64,000 bases of DNA from Prorocentrum cordatum (GCA_963575745.1 CAUYUJ010007446.1:452501-516500), one strand, 5' to 3'; shown: positions 12,035 to 23,604, counted from the first letter of the stretch. Notes: generated by a model not told the origin, from the sequence alone. A program made the numbers and translations.

Positions 12035-12826
12035 GTGGCGCTGCAGGGGCTGCGGGCAGATCCGGGGAAACATGGCGTCAGTTACGCGAGCGCCGCGCTG
12101 CGGGGCGCGGGCGCGCGGGGGGGCAGTTTCAGGGCAGCCATCAGATGGGCGCGGCCTGAAGAAGAGGGCGCGTTCTCGCCGCGCAACCGCGGCGTCGATC
12201 ACGACGCATTGGAGGGCCCGTGAGGCAGTCGCGCGCTATTCGCTCGAGACGGCTTCGAGGCCCTGCTCGACCGAGCCCGCGGCGGGGCCATCGGCCCCAG
12301 ATGGCAACTTCATCGAGTGGATTTCCCCGCCCGAGGCCTTCTTGGAGCATGGGGGGTCGGCGCGCCTATGGCGCCCGCTCCAGAGTTCGAGGGCGATCAG
12401 GCCAAGCTGCGGCGCGCAAAGGCGGCGGGCCACGATTGCGCAGGCGAAGTCGATGACGGAGTGGACGCGACGTCGTGCATTCGATTCGCGGAGCAGCGTC
12501 GGGACCCGCCCCGCCGGAGGAGGATGGCAGAACCCATGTCGGCGGTGGCGACAGGGGTTTCGCGGCCCCGCTCGCGACGCAACGAGCGACGGCCAGGGCG
12601 CCGCCCCCGCGTCTGCGCCAGGTGCGGAGGGGGGTGCGAGACCCGACTTGTAGGTAGGGTCTTGAAGTGCTCTGGCAGCCATGTGTCGACGGCGCGTTGG
12701 AGTCATGCGAGGCAGCGCCAGAATCCCGCGCCCAGCGGGACTCGGCCGAGCGTTTTTGGCTCAGGGGCTAGCAGCTGGCAGATCGCCCGCAGCCGCGCCG
12801 CCAGGTATCGAATGCGACTGGACTGA
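12035..12826 (+). pseudogene. Coding-like frame next to the RNase H relic, in-frame TGA
   Basis: A single frame runs for about 264 codons with one interruption, TGA at 12221-12223. After the stop it reads ALFARDGFEALLDRARGG, then EFEGDQAKLRRAKAAGHDCA, an acidic patch (GEVDDGVDATSC), an Arg-rich patch and a cysteine cluster (VCARCGGGCE). It ends 15 bp before the frame carrying the RNase H relic, so it could be an upstream part of the same retroelement, but I see no reverse-transcriptase motif. An overlapping frame (11658-12653) is open as well, so the assignment is uncertain. Confidence 0.35.
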
Positions 12827-12870
12827 CTCGGGCGGCCATTGACCTTTCTCGGATTTGTGGCAAGGCTCAC

Positions 12871-13287
12871 CCGCCGAGCCTCTTCATTTTCATTGGCGAT
12901 GCATGTGCAGGAAAGGAGTCGTCTACATCAACCCTTACACGGGCGGGGGCAGGCTCGGTGTTCGCACGGTTTCCCACGGGTGGCCCGTCATAAATTGTCG
13001 TGAGAGCCACTGCCGAAGGGCCTCTTCAAGGACGCCGCCAGGTGGTGGGGAGAGGCGAACTTACGGCAGTCTGGATCGCCATCCAGGTCAGCGTGGGCGC
13101 GATGGCCTTCGTGCCAGATGACGCAGGAGTTTTGGACGGCCAGCACCAGGACAACCTGCGTAATTCGACGGGCCCTGAAGCAGATCTCTGGGCGCTGATC
13201 GGTGAGCAGGTTCCAAGAAGGGGTAAGCATCGCATTCGCGTCCTCTTCGTGAACTCCCACCTCTGCGGGAAGGCTGTGCCCGACGTT
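12871..13287 (+). pseudogene. RNase H domain relic of a LINE-type retrotransposon
   Basis: The frame starting at 12841 gives, in order, IGDACAGKESS and TRAGAGSVFA (first strand with its Asp), GPLQGRRQVVGRGELTAV (the helix carrying the catalytic Glu), PDDAGVLDG (second Asp), GPEADLWALIG, and RVLFVNSHL (the final His region). This order and spacing match the RNase H domains at the C-terminus of ORF2 in non-LTR retrotransposons. An in-frame TAA at 12991-12993 interrupts it, and a (TA)n microsatellite begins 15-20 bp past the end. It is a decayed 3' fragment. No reverse transcriptase or endonuclease motif is visible nearby. Confidence 0.7.
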
Positions 13288-13301
13288 TTTTTGTTTTTTT
13301 T

Positions 13302-13304
13302 GCT

Positions 13305-13335
<31 letters not shown>

Positions 13336-13339
13336 GTAT
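13302..13339. repeat. (TA)n microsatellite
   Basis: Nearly pure TA dinucleotides with single TG and GTA interruptions, directly after the RNase H relic. Confidence 0.95.
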
Positions 13340-14043
13340 AGCTAGAGTCGTTTATCTTGGGTAATAGACCTGCTGGCGCATCTGCCGGGATTGCACCCGA
13401 AATGGTCGAACGTTGATCATGCCACACGCGCGCGCATATTGCAACATGGCAGGACAGCCTGTTCGGTCCGCCATCGCATACCGAGAGCTCCGCTCGACGC
13501 GCTGGGAAAAGGAGACCGAGATGACCAACGCGGCGGGCGTTTTGCGAGGCACGAGGCCCCTCCTCAGCCTCCATGGCCCAAGCAAGCTTCAGTTTCCAAC
13601 ACTGGCCGCTATCTGTCTGAGAGTGGTAAGAAATGAGCGCGTTCTGTGGGGGCCTGCCACGCTCGACAGCCTTGCTTCCTGGCGTTCAAGTCCGTGTTTG
13701 AATTAACAGATTCCCGGGGGAGGTTATTCCACCCTTCGGGAGGGGGCTTCGGTACATGTTGCGCGGTGGTGGGCCCATCCCACTGGCAGTTTGCAGTGCC
13801 AGTCAGGTTTAAACGTTTGGTGTTGTATTTCTTGTGGCGTTTCTGGAGCTACGGTTCTCACCGAGCTCAAGGATGAATGCCCCCATGTTCTTGTTCCTCA
13901 CCGATAGGAGTAGTCGAACAGAGTCCCGGCGATTTTTCGGCCCTGAGTTCTCAGTATCAAAGACAGGTTATGGTTAAATGCTCGTTGGCAGTCCGTGTTC
14001 GAGTGAAGATGCGGAGACAAAGAGAGAGTGGGGGACACACACA

Positions 14044-14103
14044 TAGAGAGAGAGAGAGACAGTGATGGAGAGAGGCAGATATGGGGGGAGAGAGAGAGAG
14101 AGT

Positions 14104-14142
<39 letters not shown>

Positions 14143-14150
14143 TACATAAT
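14044..14150. repeat. (GA)n microsatellite
   Basis: GAGA repeats with short interruptions. Confidence 0.95.
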
Positions 14151-14268
14151 GACAACTAACAGACCAACCACATACAAAGGAACAGCAACAACGGCCTGCG
14201 CGCACCCGCTAGGGGAAGCGCGCAAGCAAAGGAACGCGGGGAAAGGCAATGCTGGAGCGGGATGGGGA

Positions 14269-14421
<153 letters not shown>

Positions 14422-14484
14422 GTAGTGATGATGATGCGGATGCTGATGTTGAGGATGAGGATTAGGATGCGGATAGGGATGGTG

Positions 14485-15115
14485 ATGAGGGTGATGAGGA
14501 GGAGGAGGAGGAGGAGGAGGAGGAGGAGGAGGAGGAGGAGGGGGAGAGGAGGACGAGGACGAGGAGGAGGATGGAGGATGGAGGAGAGAGGAGGAGAGAA
14601 GATGAGGTGCAAGAGGAGGAGGGGGAGGATGAGGAGGAAAAGTAGGAGGAGAAGGAGGAGGAGGAGGACGAGGGAGGAGAGGGGAGGAGGCGGAGGGAGG
14701 AGGAGGAGAGGAAGAGAGGGAGGAGGAGCAGGAGGAGGAGGAGGAGGAGGAGGAGGAAAAGGAAAAGGACAAGGAAAAGGAGGAACACCAGGAAAACAAG
14801 GAGGAGGGAGGAGGATGAGAGCCCCTCCTACCCTCATCTCCCCCCGAACGTTTGCACCTTGATCCTCGTTGTCGTTTCCCCCCCCTCCTCGTCCTCATCC
14901 TCTTCTCTGTTTGCATCGTTCTCCTCCTCCTCCTCCTCGTTCACCTCCTCAGAAAAGGAGGGGAGAAGGAGGAGGAGGAGGAGGAGGATGAGGAGGAGGA
15001 GGAGGAGGTGGAGGAGGAAGAGGAGGAGGAGGACGAGGAGGAGGAGGAGCAGGAGGAGGAGGAGGACGAGGACGAGGACGAGGACGAGGAGGACGAAGAG
15101 CGTGAGGGCAGGAGG
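14485..15115. repeat. (GGA)n polypurine block
   Basis: GGA/GAG-rich polypurine DNA in two stretches (14485-14818 and about 14950-15110), separated by a pyrimidine-rich stretch (14870-14947). The second is opposite in base class to the separator, so adjacent purine and pyrimidine tracts could pair as an imperfect hairpin. Confidence 0.9.
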
Positions 15116-15678
15116 AGGCAGACCTTCTGTCGTACCTCGAAAACCTACCCTCGAAGACCATCCTTCTATCCTGGAAGATCGCATCTAGAATCCTCGAAAA
15201 CCGCTCCTCGAAAACCAGCCCTTGGCCCTCGACGGCCCACTCTCGGTGCCACCGAGCCCCGCCGCAGGACACCGGCCTGGCGCGCGACCGCCTTGTCCCC
15301 GTGGAGGCCTGGGCGCGCGTTCTGGTGAGAGGCGGCTTCTGCGACGAGTGCTGCACCACGGTGGCCGAGGTGGCGCGCTTTAGAAAGGTCCTCGCCTTTG
15401 AGGCTCAAAGCAGTCGGCGTTTCTTCTTGGCGAAATGTCGGCGGAAGCTGGCGCAAGTAAAACGAGGGCGGCTCCGCCAGCGGATGGCCGGTGGAAGCCG
15501 GTGGAAGTGTAAGATGCGCCCCAAAGAGATGCCAACATTGTTTGGGCTCAGGGTTTCTGGAGCCCGCCAGGTGGAGGCCGCCGTGGAGGACTGGGGCCTC
15601 GGGGGGAAGGAGAGCTGCGCACATGAATGCAGGTGCGTCAGGGGCAACGCTAGGGGCGTGTTGGCTCGGGGGGCGTAG
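15106..15678 (+). CDS. Coding-like frame of unknown function after a GGA tract
   Basis: The frame is open from 15106 to a stop at 15676-15678. It reads EEADLLSYLENLPSKTILLS, then a segment encoded by four short CCTCGAAAACC-like repeats, then VEAWARVLVRGGFCDECCTT and VAEVARFRKVLAFEAQ, then a Lys/Arg-rich stretch. G and C dominate third positions across the central part (about 73% over 55 codons by hand). No ATG lies at the upstream end; the first is at 15480 and GTG at 15301 is in frame. It may be an internal or terminal exon, or a fragment. No family recognised. Confidence 0.35.
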   Translation, partial: GQEEADLLSYLENLPSKTILLSWKIASRILENRSSKTSPWPSTAHSRCHRAPPQDTGLARDRLVPVEAWARVLVRGGFCDECCTTVAEVARFRKVLAFEAQSSRRFFLAKCRRKLAQVKRGRLRQRMAGGSRWKCKMRPKEMPTLFGLRVSGARQVEAAVEDWGLGGKESCAHECRCVRGNARGVLARGA

Positions 15679-15921
15679 ATTGTCAAGCGTTTTCAGTCAT
15701 TCCTGACGCTCCCCTCGCCCATTGAAGCTGCCGTGCCCACTCCCTTTTCACATGGTGTTGGCAGAGCCAGGAGCGGACGCGGAGGGACTGATCTCCGCAG
15801 CTGCATCGCCTGCTCAGAGCAAGCGTGCGCGCGCGCGGCCTCGCCTCTTCTCGGCCAGCCGGCACGCACACATACACTGTTACACAGCTGTGCGTAGGCC
15901 CGCTCAACGGACCTACCCGCC

Positions 15922-16712
15922 ATGTGCTCTTCAGTCCGCCGGGACCTATCCGCCTCCCCTCACCCTAATGAAGAAGAAGAAGAAGAAGAAGATCAAGCAC
16001 AAGAACATCGAGAACCGATGAATTTAAAGACGCCTTGGTTTAACCTAGCGATGGATCGGCAAAACATGGGCTGCCAGCCAGAAGTTCCTCCACGAGACCA
16101 GGAGGCAATGCCTCCCGGAACTGATGATGATATATTCGGGACTCCCGAGCAACCACATGGCATGAAAGGGGCGGCCAAGGTCGTCTTCCTTGAACCTGAC
16201 AGTGTCAGAGCTCCGGCACAACGCTTTTCACAGAACGCTAGCGTTAATACACCAGTATCTATTTCGGACAGCGATAGCCACTCGGGACGACCCGACACGC
16301 GTAGGCCTATGGACGAGTCTAATGAGGGGAATGGGGAACCACCCATCGTTGCTTCGTCAGAAAATCATGACCGGTACACGTCCACTCATCGATCATCGGC
16401 AACGCAATCCTGGCACAGTGTACCCGGGGGGCGTCATCCGACCAGAGTGCGCTGGGTGAGTCGCCGCGATATCATGAGGAGCGTTCGTCGGGTCATGATA
16501 ATTCTTCTAGTGGTGGCTTCTCTTTTGCGCTCGAAGTTGCGTCTATATCACGTACGGCAGCTATCGCATCGCCGACGAATGCTTCGACAAAGGACCCAAC
16601 TGCGTGGAGTTCCCAGAGTCCAGATGCCATTGGAGCCTCGGAAAGTGCAGGAAAGCCGTTTGCGGGGCATGATCCGTCAGCTGCCCACTCTATCATGGGG
16701 GCAAGCGGTTAA
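15922..16712 (+). CDS. Ser-rich coding-like gene, frameshifted at a G run
   Basis: ATG at 15922 opens a frame with an acidic run (seven Glu from GAA repeats), then PWFNLAMDRQNMGCQPEVPP, DDDIFGTPEQPHG and SISDSDSHSGRPDTRRP. At 16426-16431 the sequence has six G. With one more G the protein would continue as ASSDQSALGESPRYHEERSS and a Ser/Ala-rich tail to the TAA at 16710-16712, about 264 residues. Base composition is more balanced than in neighbouring DNA. The composition (hydrophilic, Ser, Asp, Pro) suggests a disordered protein. A gag-like or regulatory protein are both possible, and I cannot assign it. The frameshift is either a homopolymer error or a real lesion. Confidence 0.5.
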
Positions 16713-17069
16713 GAAAATGCCCCCCCCCCGTCCCGGGGGGCCCAAAATGAATGAGTGGGGCAGGCTAATAGAAGTCAACCGCCGGAAATTGCTTTTTTAA
16801 TCGTTTGCCCCCCTGGCGTTTTATTTTGCCGCCTTGCGGGGACTGATTTTCTATTTGTCCTCCTGCGATCGTTTGATCACGCGCGGCCGCGGGAGGAGGA
16901 TTGCGGAGAGGGGGCGCTGGAAGCGCCGCAAGGGAGTGCCAGCGCAGATCCAGGAAATTTGCGGAGGACCGCCGAAAGTTTATGTTTATGCAGTTTTTTC
17001 ATCCCTGACTTGAGAACCAACCTGAGGACGGCCCAGTTGTCGTCCTCGCAGACGGCGGTTGGAGTTTGA

Positions 17070-17300
17070 AAATGAGGCCAACGCTGCCGCGGGAGCAGCG
17101 TGTCGGAAGAACCGAACACATTCGGATTGAACAACAGATATGAACAACACAGTCCCCCAATCCTCTGTGTAAAAACACAGCACGCGGGAGGATTCGAACC
17201 GAGCGGAAGCTCGACAATGAGGCCAGCGTTGAAACGGGAACAACATTGTGGAAGAGCCGAACACGTTCCGATTGAAGCAACAAGTATGAGAAACGGATCT
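17070..17300. repeat. Two diverged copies of a roughly 75-bp repeat
   Basis: Copies start near 17070 and 17216. They share AATGAGGCCA(A/G)CG, then G(A/C)AGAACCGAACAC(A/G)TT and CGATTGAA.CAACA.(A/G)TATGA. The spacer contains GGATTCGAACC, which mimics a tRNA T-loop read on the minus strand, but no cloverleaf can be drawn. Confidence 0.7.
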
Positions 17301-17587
17301 GCCAACGAGAAACCGAGTACCGCGAGCTAGCTGAGCAACGCATTCAGAGCAACATAGCAGAGTACGCAACCCAGAAAAGCCAGCAGTGCCTACTCTGGCC
17401 CCACCTGGGGCCTCGAATTCTCGTGAGACGACACAGCGGCCTACCCGTTTTGCGGCGGGTGCAGGCTTAGTGTGGCGATTTGTTTGCAATGAGATTGCGG
17501 CACACGATTGCATGCAATGCTCGAACGCCTATTGTACCGAACGCTACGAGTACGACACGGAGGAGTTATGTACAACATTGAGGAGTT

Positions 17588-17589
17588 AG

Positions 17590-17622
<33 letters not shown>

Positions 17623-17647
17623 TTTATATATTTATAAATATATATAA
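17588..17647. repeat. TA and GA microsatellites
   Basis: TATATATATA followed by (GA)10 and an AT-rich palindromic stretch. Confidence 0.95.
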
Positions 17648-17675
17648 GAAAATTGAAGCAGAAGGCACCGGCGCA

Positions 17676-17900
17676 TGAGGAGGAGGAGGAGGAGGAGGAA
17701 GATGATGATGCGGAGGTTGAGGACAGCCGTGTGGAGCAATGGGAAGGAACAGGAGGAGACGGCGGAATGAAGCGCGAGGGGAGTGGGAGGAGGAGAGGGG
17801 GGTGGAGGAAGAGGAGGAGGAGGAGGAGGAGGAGGAGGAGGAGGAGGAGGAGGAGGAGGAGGAGGAGGAGGAGGAGGGAGGAGGAGGATAGGGAGGAAGA
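17676..17900. repeat. (GAG)n microsatellite
   Basis: GAG/GGA triplets, densest at 17810-17890. In the + frame ending at 18186 they would encode glutamate or arginine runs. Confidence 0.95.
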
Positions 17901-17904
17901 GGAC

Positions 17905-18186
17905 CTGGAACAGCAGCAGCGAGAGATGGAGTATAGGCCCCCTCTTTTGCCCGCTCTCGTGCCCCCTGGCCCGCTCGGGGTCCCCACGACGCGCCTTCAG
18001 GAGTGCAACCGTGAAGGCCTCGACGCACTCTCCTTCAAGGACGCGCTGCCAGTGCTCGGGCTCGCCATCGTTATGACGGCCACGGAAGCAACCTCGTCTG
18101 GAAGCCCAGCACGGGTTGGAGCGGTGGTTGCTACGACCTTTGGGGTTGTTGTTGACGAGGCTACGGTTTCGTTCATCTCAATGTAG
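17905..18186 (+). CDS. Coding-like 3' segment of unknown function
   Basis: The frame continuous with the GAG repeat reads LEQQQREMEYRPPLLPALVP, RLQECNREGLDALSFKDALP and VLGLAIVMTATEATSS, then a Val/Thr-rich end, and stops at 18186. Third positions over 17995-18080 are almost all G or C. It may be the C-terminal exon of a gene whose upstream part has been overtaken by the GAG expansion. No family recognised. Confidence 0.35.
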   Translation: MEQQQREMEYRPPLLPALVPPGPLGVPTTRLQECNREGLDALSFKDALPVLGLAIVMTATEATSSGSPARVGAVVATTFGVVVDEATVSFISM

Positions 18187-18189
18187 GAC

Positions 18190-19400
18190 GCTCCTTCGCA
18201 CGTATTCGGGAGAGGGGGACACCTCAGAATGCATGGATCTGCGCGAGCGTTATGTGAGAAGTCTCGTTCCCAGTCCGGAGTGACGACGGTGATTTTCAGG
18301 ACTTTTTCCGGGCACATGCCCTTGGCTGAGATGAACTGAAAGTGGCAGCACGGCGCAAGAGTATTTGGTAGTCCTCGACGCAGACGCACACACCCATATG
18401 TATATATATATATACACATATATATATACATATATATGTATATACATATATGTATATATACAGACATTTACACGTATATCTTGTAAATATATAAATGAGT
18501 TCCCCCATTGAAGCCCGACGTCACACAAACGATACTACAGAGTGAACAAACACGACTGGAGACCTCGACGCCAGATCTCCGCGGTCTGCATGGGAGGGCC
18601 ACAGAGACGACGCGCGGGAGGCTCAGATGGACCAGGGAGGGAGTGCACGCCAGGAAGTCCACCGGCTGCTGTCGCGCGTGTTGGGGCTCACGCGGTCCAA
18701 CGCGCGGCGCCGCGAGGACTACAGGGAATGAGCGGGGACGAGGAAAAGGGAGCGGAGGACGAGGGAAATAATGAAAAAATATAGGAGAGAGTACGGAGGA
18801 AGCGGAGGGAGGGGGAGGAGGAAGAGGAAGAGGAACGGATCGGAACGGATATCTTCGAAAGGGATGGAGGATTGAGCAGGAATGAGGAGGGATGAGGAGG
18901 AAAAGGGAGCGAGGGGGGATGAGAAGGAAAAGGCAGGTACCATATTTTTCCGAGCACTCAGCATCAGGGCCTGGGGGCCTCTAGGGACCTCTGGGGACCT
19001 CCAGAGGAGAGCCTCTGGACCTTTGGCGACAAATGCAGCGCGCAAGAGTGATCCTTCGCCAGGGTGATATTTAGTGCCAGCCCAAAGGGGCCACCACCCC
19101 AGCACTGGCTTAAGCGCCTGGATCTGGCCTTGCCGCGTCCCCCTGGAACCGCGCACCAAAGGTCACTCTTGCCTAGAGCCACTCTTGCGTGTCGCCGATA
19201 AAGGAACGACTCGGGACGGGGAGCCGGTCACTGGGAAGGGGTCGCGTTCTCAAGGGGCTGGCACATCGTGATAAGATCTCGTTGACGGAGGCTTGTTGTC
19301 GGCTACGAGGAAAGCTCGCGGTGAAACCAAATCCTACAGTCGTCGACCAATGAGTCAGGCAACTCGATGGACAGCTGGGCTGGGCTCGCACGTCGCCACC
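18190..19400. other. Intergenic: TATA microsatellite and purine-rich tracts
   Basis: Contains a TA/TATG/ACAT microsatellite at 18398-18472, a purine-rich stretch at 18725-18935, and a short CCTCTGGGGACCTC-type repeat at 18965-19015. No gene is supported. Confidence 0.7.
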
Positions 19401-19519
19401 TAATACTACGTGAGGCTTCGCGCAGCGCGCAATACTTGTACTATCCGAGTGAGGGGGGCGAACGGTCTTACACCGTCCCTGGGTGCGTGGCTGAATTCGG
19501 ATTCCGCGGCGCGGATTCT

Positions 19520-20175
19520 GTTTGTTGAGATCTCAGTCTTCAAGAATGATTTGTGTAGATCCCCTCACCAGTGCACATTGTGGTTTTCAATTGAAGTGCC
19601 ACCTCTCTGGGTTCGCACCATGGTTATGATAAAGGAAAGCCTTCCTGCTCAAACTCGGCTGCTGGCCCCCAAAATATAGCAACAACGGCTCCCTAGCTCG
19701 CATTATTGCGAGGGAGTTATTCACAATGTATGCAAACATCGAGCTCTCGCGTGGTGCTTTCTCAGAATGTATTCAAACGCCGCGCTCTCGATACTCAGGA
19801 ATCGCGCTATCGCTTGAGAAATCCTCGCAGTTCATGCGGAGCTCACGCTTCAGCAACCCGACTGTTCGACCTGGCCGCTTTAGCTCGCCTTTCCGACCCA
19901 CCCGCTGGGGTCTGCCCGCCCCGATCTGACCTTCTGGTTCTGACACAGGCTTTCTGTTCTTAGTCCCCCTCCTGCTAATCCCTGTCGTGCTCCATCCTTC
20001 CCTTGCATCCGTCCTCTCTTCCCTTGCTTTAGGGGCTGCTCTAAATGCACGTGGCAGGTGAGGAAGATAAACCCTCAAGGGGGCGCGGTCGGAGACGAAG
20101 AGGGCGGGTAGCGAGGATTCGGCATATACGAGTTACTTAGCACGCGAGCCGATACGAGCGGACAGTCTTGAATGG
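19520..20175 (+). repeat. Superfamily unit 1
   Basis: Head at about 19520-19600, internal AATCGCGCT repeats at 19745-19850, tail module at 20080-20175 (a diverged copy: GCGCGGTCGGAGACGAAG). A GTCCCTGGGTGCGTGGCTGA block precedes it at about 19475, as it does for the units at 36.2 and 37.4 kb. Confidence 0.8.
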
Positions 20176-20204
20176 ATTGTTGTTGATATGCCACCGCTGA
20201 AGAG

Positions 20205-21760
20205 CACATTGCTGTTGATCCCCCTCACCGGTGCACATTGCGTTTTTCAGTTGAAGTGCCCCCCTTGGGGCTCGCACCTTGTTTTTCACAAAGAAAATAT
20301 TCCTGCTGAAAGTTTGTTGTCGACCCCCAAATAACAACAAAAACAACACCAACCACATCAACAACAACAGCAATCATGGTATTATTGTTCGCTCTTGCTT
20401 GCACGCGTGTCTTGCATTCTGTATACCCCAACCCTCGGTACCCGCCCAGTTCGTCTTCGATCGCACCCCTCTCTCGGGGGGGAAGATCTTCCTTGCCGGC
20501 CACTGTGAAATGCGAGGAACTCCCTAGCGAAAGCGCCGTTCCTGAGTTCGGGGGCCTCTCTGGCTCGGGGCTCTCGGAATACATATTGAGACATATCGAA
20601 CAGGAACCCTTGTCGCCGTGTGTAGGCCTCCACAAATTTGCCTGAATTGCGAGAAGTCTCGAGCGAGAGCGCCACTCTTGAGTTCGGGGTCCTCTCTGGC
20701 AGGTGCCTCTGCGAATACATCGTGAGGAAGTATCGAGCGAGAGCCCTTGTCGCCGTAGTTGGGCATCCACCGATTTGACTGCATCGCGCACAAGTCTCCA
20801 GCGAGAGGGCCGTTCCTGAATTCGGGGACCGTCGTGGCCAGGGGCTCTCGGAGTAAGGAAGTATCGAGCAGGAGCACTTGTCGTCGTGGCTGGACCTCCG
20901 CCAACTTTGTTGAATTGCGAGGAAACCTCGAGCGAGAGCACCCTCCTGAGTTCGGGGGCCTCTCTGGCCAAGGTGTCTCGGGGTAAACTGTGGGAAAGTA
21001 TTGGGCGGGAGCCGTTGTCGTCGTAGCGAGGCCTCCAAGGGCATACATTTACACTCAAGCCGACGCTCGCGTGGGAGCTTCGTTTTCAAAGAAAATGTAC
21101 CCGGCATCGGGGCGAGAGTGCGCGGAACCGTTTCCGGAGAAATTAATATTCAACGGCTCCCGCCAGATACCTCCTAACAATGTATTCCAAAATCGCGCTC
21201 TCGCACGGGACCTCCTCACAAGTTATTCAGGAGTCGCGCTCTCGCATGGGATTTCTTTGCTTGCAATGTATTCAGATGCAGCTCCCTTTACACTCAGGAA
21301 ATACGCTCGCGTTTTGGCGTTTCCCACGATTTAATTGGGAATCGCGCTATCGCTGCGCTCGCGCTTTGGCTTTTCTCACGTTTTAGTTGTGGATCGCGCT
21401 ATCGCTGGAGAAGGCCTCGCGATTCATGCGAGACCCACACTTCTGCAACCCGCCTACTCGACCTGGCCGCCTAGGCCCGTCTTTCCGACCCGTCCACTAG
21501 GGTCTGCTCGCCCGATCTGCCCTTCTGATTCTGACACGTGTTTTCTGCTCTCAGACCCCTCCTGCTAATCTCTTTCGTGCTCCATCCTTCTCCCTCCCCC
21601 TTCCATCCATCTTCTCCTCCCCTGTTTTTGAGGGCTGCGCTACATGCGCGCGGCATGTACGGAAAACATGCCCCCAAGGGGCTACGATCGAAGACGAAGA
21701 TGGCGGGCAACGAGGTTTGAAGACATACGTGTTGAGTGGAACGCGAGCATTACATGATTG
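20205..21760. repeat. Superfamily unit 2 with inverted insertion
   Basis: A head begins at 20208. From about 20385 to 21155 the sequence is an inverted copy: tail module on the minus strand at 20391-20473, then four units of about 115 bp (20510-20990) sharing GAGTTCGGGGGCCTCTCTGG. A GCATCGGGGCGAGA block (21115-21150) marks the far end of the inverted copy. Forward sequence resumes at about 21155 and ends in a tail module at 21679-21755. Confidence 0.75.
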
Positions 21761-22114
21761 TTGTTGGTGCTGTTGTTGTCGTTGTGGACCTCTCATTTCT
21801 GAAGAAAGATTATTGTTGATCCCCTCCTGTGACCACGCATTTTTCAGTTAATGTGCTTCTCCCGGGGCTTGCACGTTGTTTTATGGAAAGTATGTGGTCA
21901 CCAAATTGCGCCACTGGCCCCTGGTGTCCAACAACAGTGGTTCCCGCTTGATACTTCCTCACACTGTGTTTTAGACTTGCGCTGCTGCGCGGGCCTTTCT
22001 TATACTGTATCCAGGAATCGCGCTCTCGCGTGGCACTTCCTCACAAGTTATCGTTCAGAACTTCCTTCATGATGGGTTGACGCTTTGCGACCCGCCCGCG
22101 CGACCTGGCCGTCT

Positions 22115-23450
22115 GGGCTCGCCCGCCCGACCTGCCTGTTGGGGTCCTCTCGCCCACCACGCCAGGCTGGTTCTGCCGTTTGTGCTAGTGCTCCTAACCG
22201 TTTTGTTGCCAATTCTAACCGTTTCGCGTATCCCCACCAGAGGTTCGGGTCTCTCGGCGACCGCCACCCTGGGAGTTGCAGCCTGCCAATGCGCTAGCCT
22301 CCTGGCGTCAATTCTTTGGCCGACGGTCCTTCGGACCACCCTGGTTTTCGCGCTCACGCCGACGTCCGGGGCCTCGCCATTGCACTTCTCATTCCCACCT
22401 CGACTGGCGGTTCGTTGGCCGCGGCCACCCTGGTGCCCACGCAGCTGCTCGAGGTTCGGTATCATGCATTCTTTCTCGGAGTTGTCCCTGGTCGCCGTTT
22501 ATATCCTGACTTCCCGGCGCCTTCGACGTACCGGCATCTTTGCACGTTGGCAGTTCCACTCAGTTTCAGTTCCTCCTGCCACCCGCCCGCCGCTGGGCCG
22601 CTGCGTGAGGCCTCGGCTTGCCGCGTTAGTTGTAGCCCTGCGCGCCGCCTCTGCCTAGTTAGTCTCTGCGTAGCCCGCTTTGACCTGACTCGCCGCTGGC
22701 GCGCTCGCCCGCGGCCGCTGACTAAAAAGTCTCCCCGCCAGCCTGGCCTGCTCCTGGCTGGTGTCGGCCCCTACTGTTGACCGGAAGTTTCCAGTGGGTC
22801 TCTCGCTACACTGCCTACCTTTCGGTACTTGGACCTCAGGTTCGGCAAGTGTGGTTCTGTGCGCTCGTTGGCCGATGTTCTCCTGCATGGGCTCCGCTTT
22901 CGACGAGCGTTACAGGTTTTATTGCCGTTTGCAGTCTTGTCGGTGATGGGGCTGCCCCTCTTCACTCTTGCACCGACACGATGTTCTGGCATTTGCGTTG
23001 CCTACTTCACGGATGTCGTCTGGGTGTTGTTGTCGGTCTAGTTCGTCTCTGACGGTGCTGTTTGCCTGACACACACACACACCGAGCGATCGACCTCTGC
23101 GTGTTTATGGTCGCGCCGCCGCGCCATTTTGGCTGCGCTTACTTGCTGGTTGCCTGGGATTTCCAACGCCACCGGGTTTGGGAGTTTCGGTTCTGGCTCT
23201 CTTTCTGATTGGCTGCCCGCTCGCTCGCTTCGATTGCATTTCTTTTCCTGCTGCCTAGTCGCGGCCCGACTACGGCTCGGACGGCTTCCGACCCGCCTCG
23301 CGAGCCTGTTGGCCAAAAAGTATCCCCACCAGCCCATCCAGAAACGATGTCCAGGCGAGTATAGAGGTGCTCAGAGAAATGCGGGAGCAAAGAGGGGGAC
23401 GGCCGAACCGTGTGAAGGAGAGAGGGGGCGAAGGATCACATTGGATGGAT
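22115..23450. other. Unassigned sequence inside unit 3
   Basis: Pyrimidine- and G-rich DNA with no defensible gene. The motif AAAAAGT(C/A)TCCCC(G/A)CCAGCC occurs twice (22722 and 23312), about 590 bp apart, suggesting an old duplication. The string CCATTTTGGCT at 23124-23134 equals an internal part of the dinoflagellate spliced leader. Confidence 0.5.
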
Positions 23451-23604
23451 GGATGAGGGAGCAGGGAGAAGGAGGATGAAGAGGATGAGGAGGAGGAGGA
23501 GGAGGAGGAGGAGGAGGCGGAGGGGGAGGAGGAGGATGAGAAGGGATAGGAGGATGAAGGAGGAGGAGGAGGAGGAGGAGGAGAACAAGCAAAAGGGCCA
23601 GAGG

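Noticed and set aside
13660-13715. GTTCAAGTCC string as a tRNA candidate
   Set aside because: No acceptor or T-stem pairing around it.
17180-17230. tRNA-like T-loop (minus strand GGTTCGAATCC)
   Set aside because: The flanking bases do not form a T-stem (only two of five pairs) and no D-arm, anticodon arm or acceptor can be drawn. It lies in the spacer of a small duplicated repeat.
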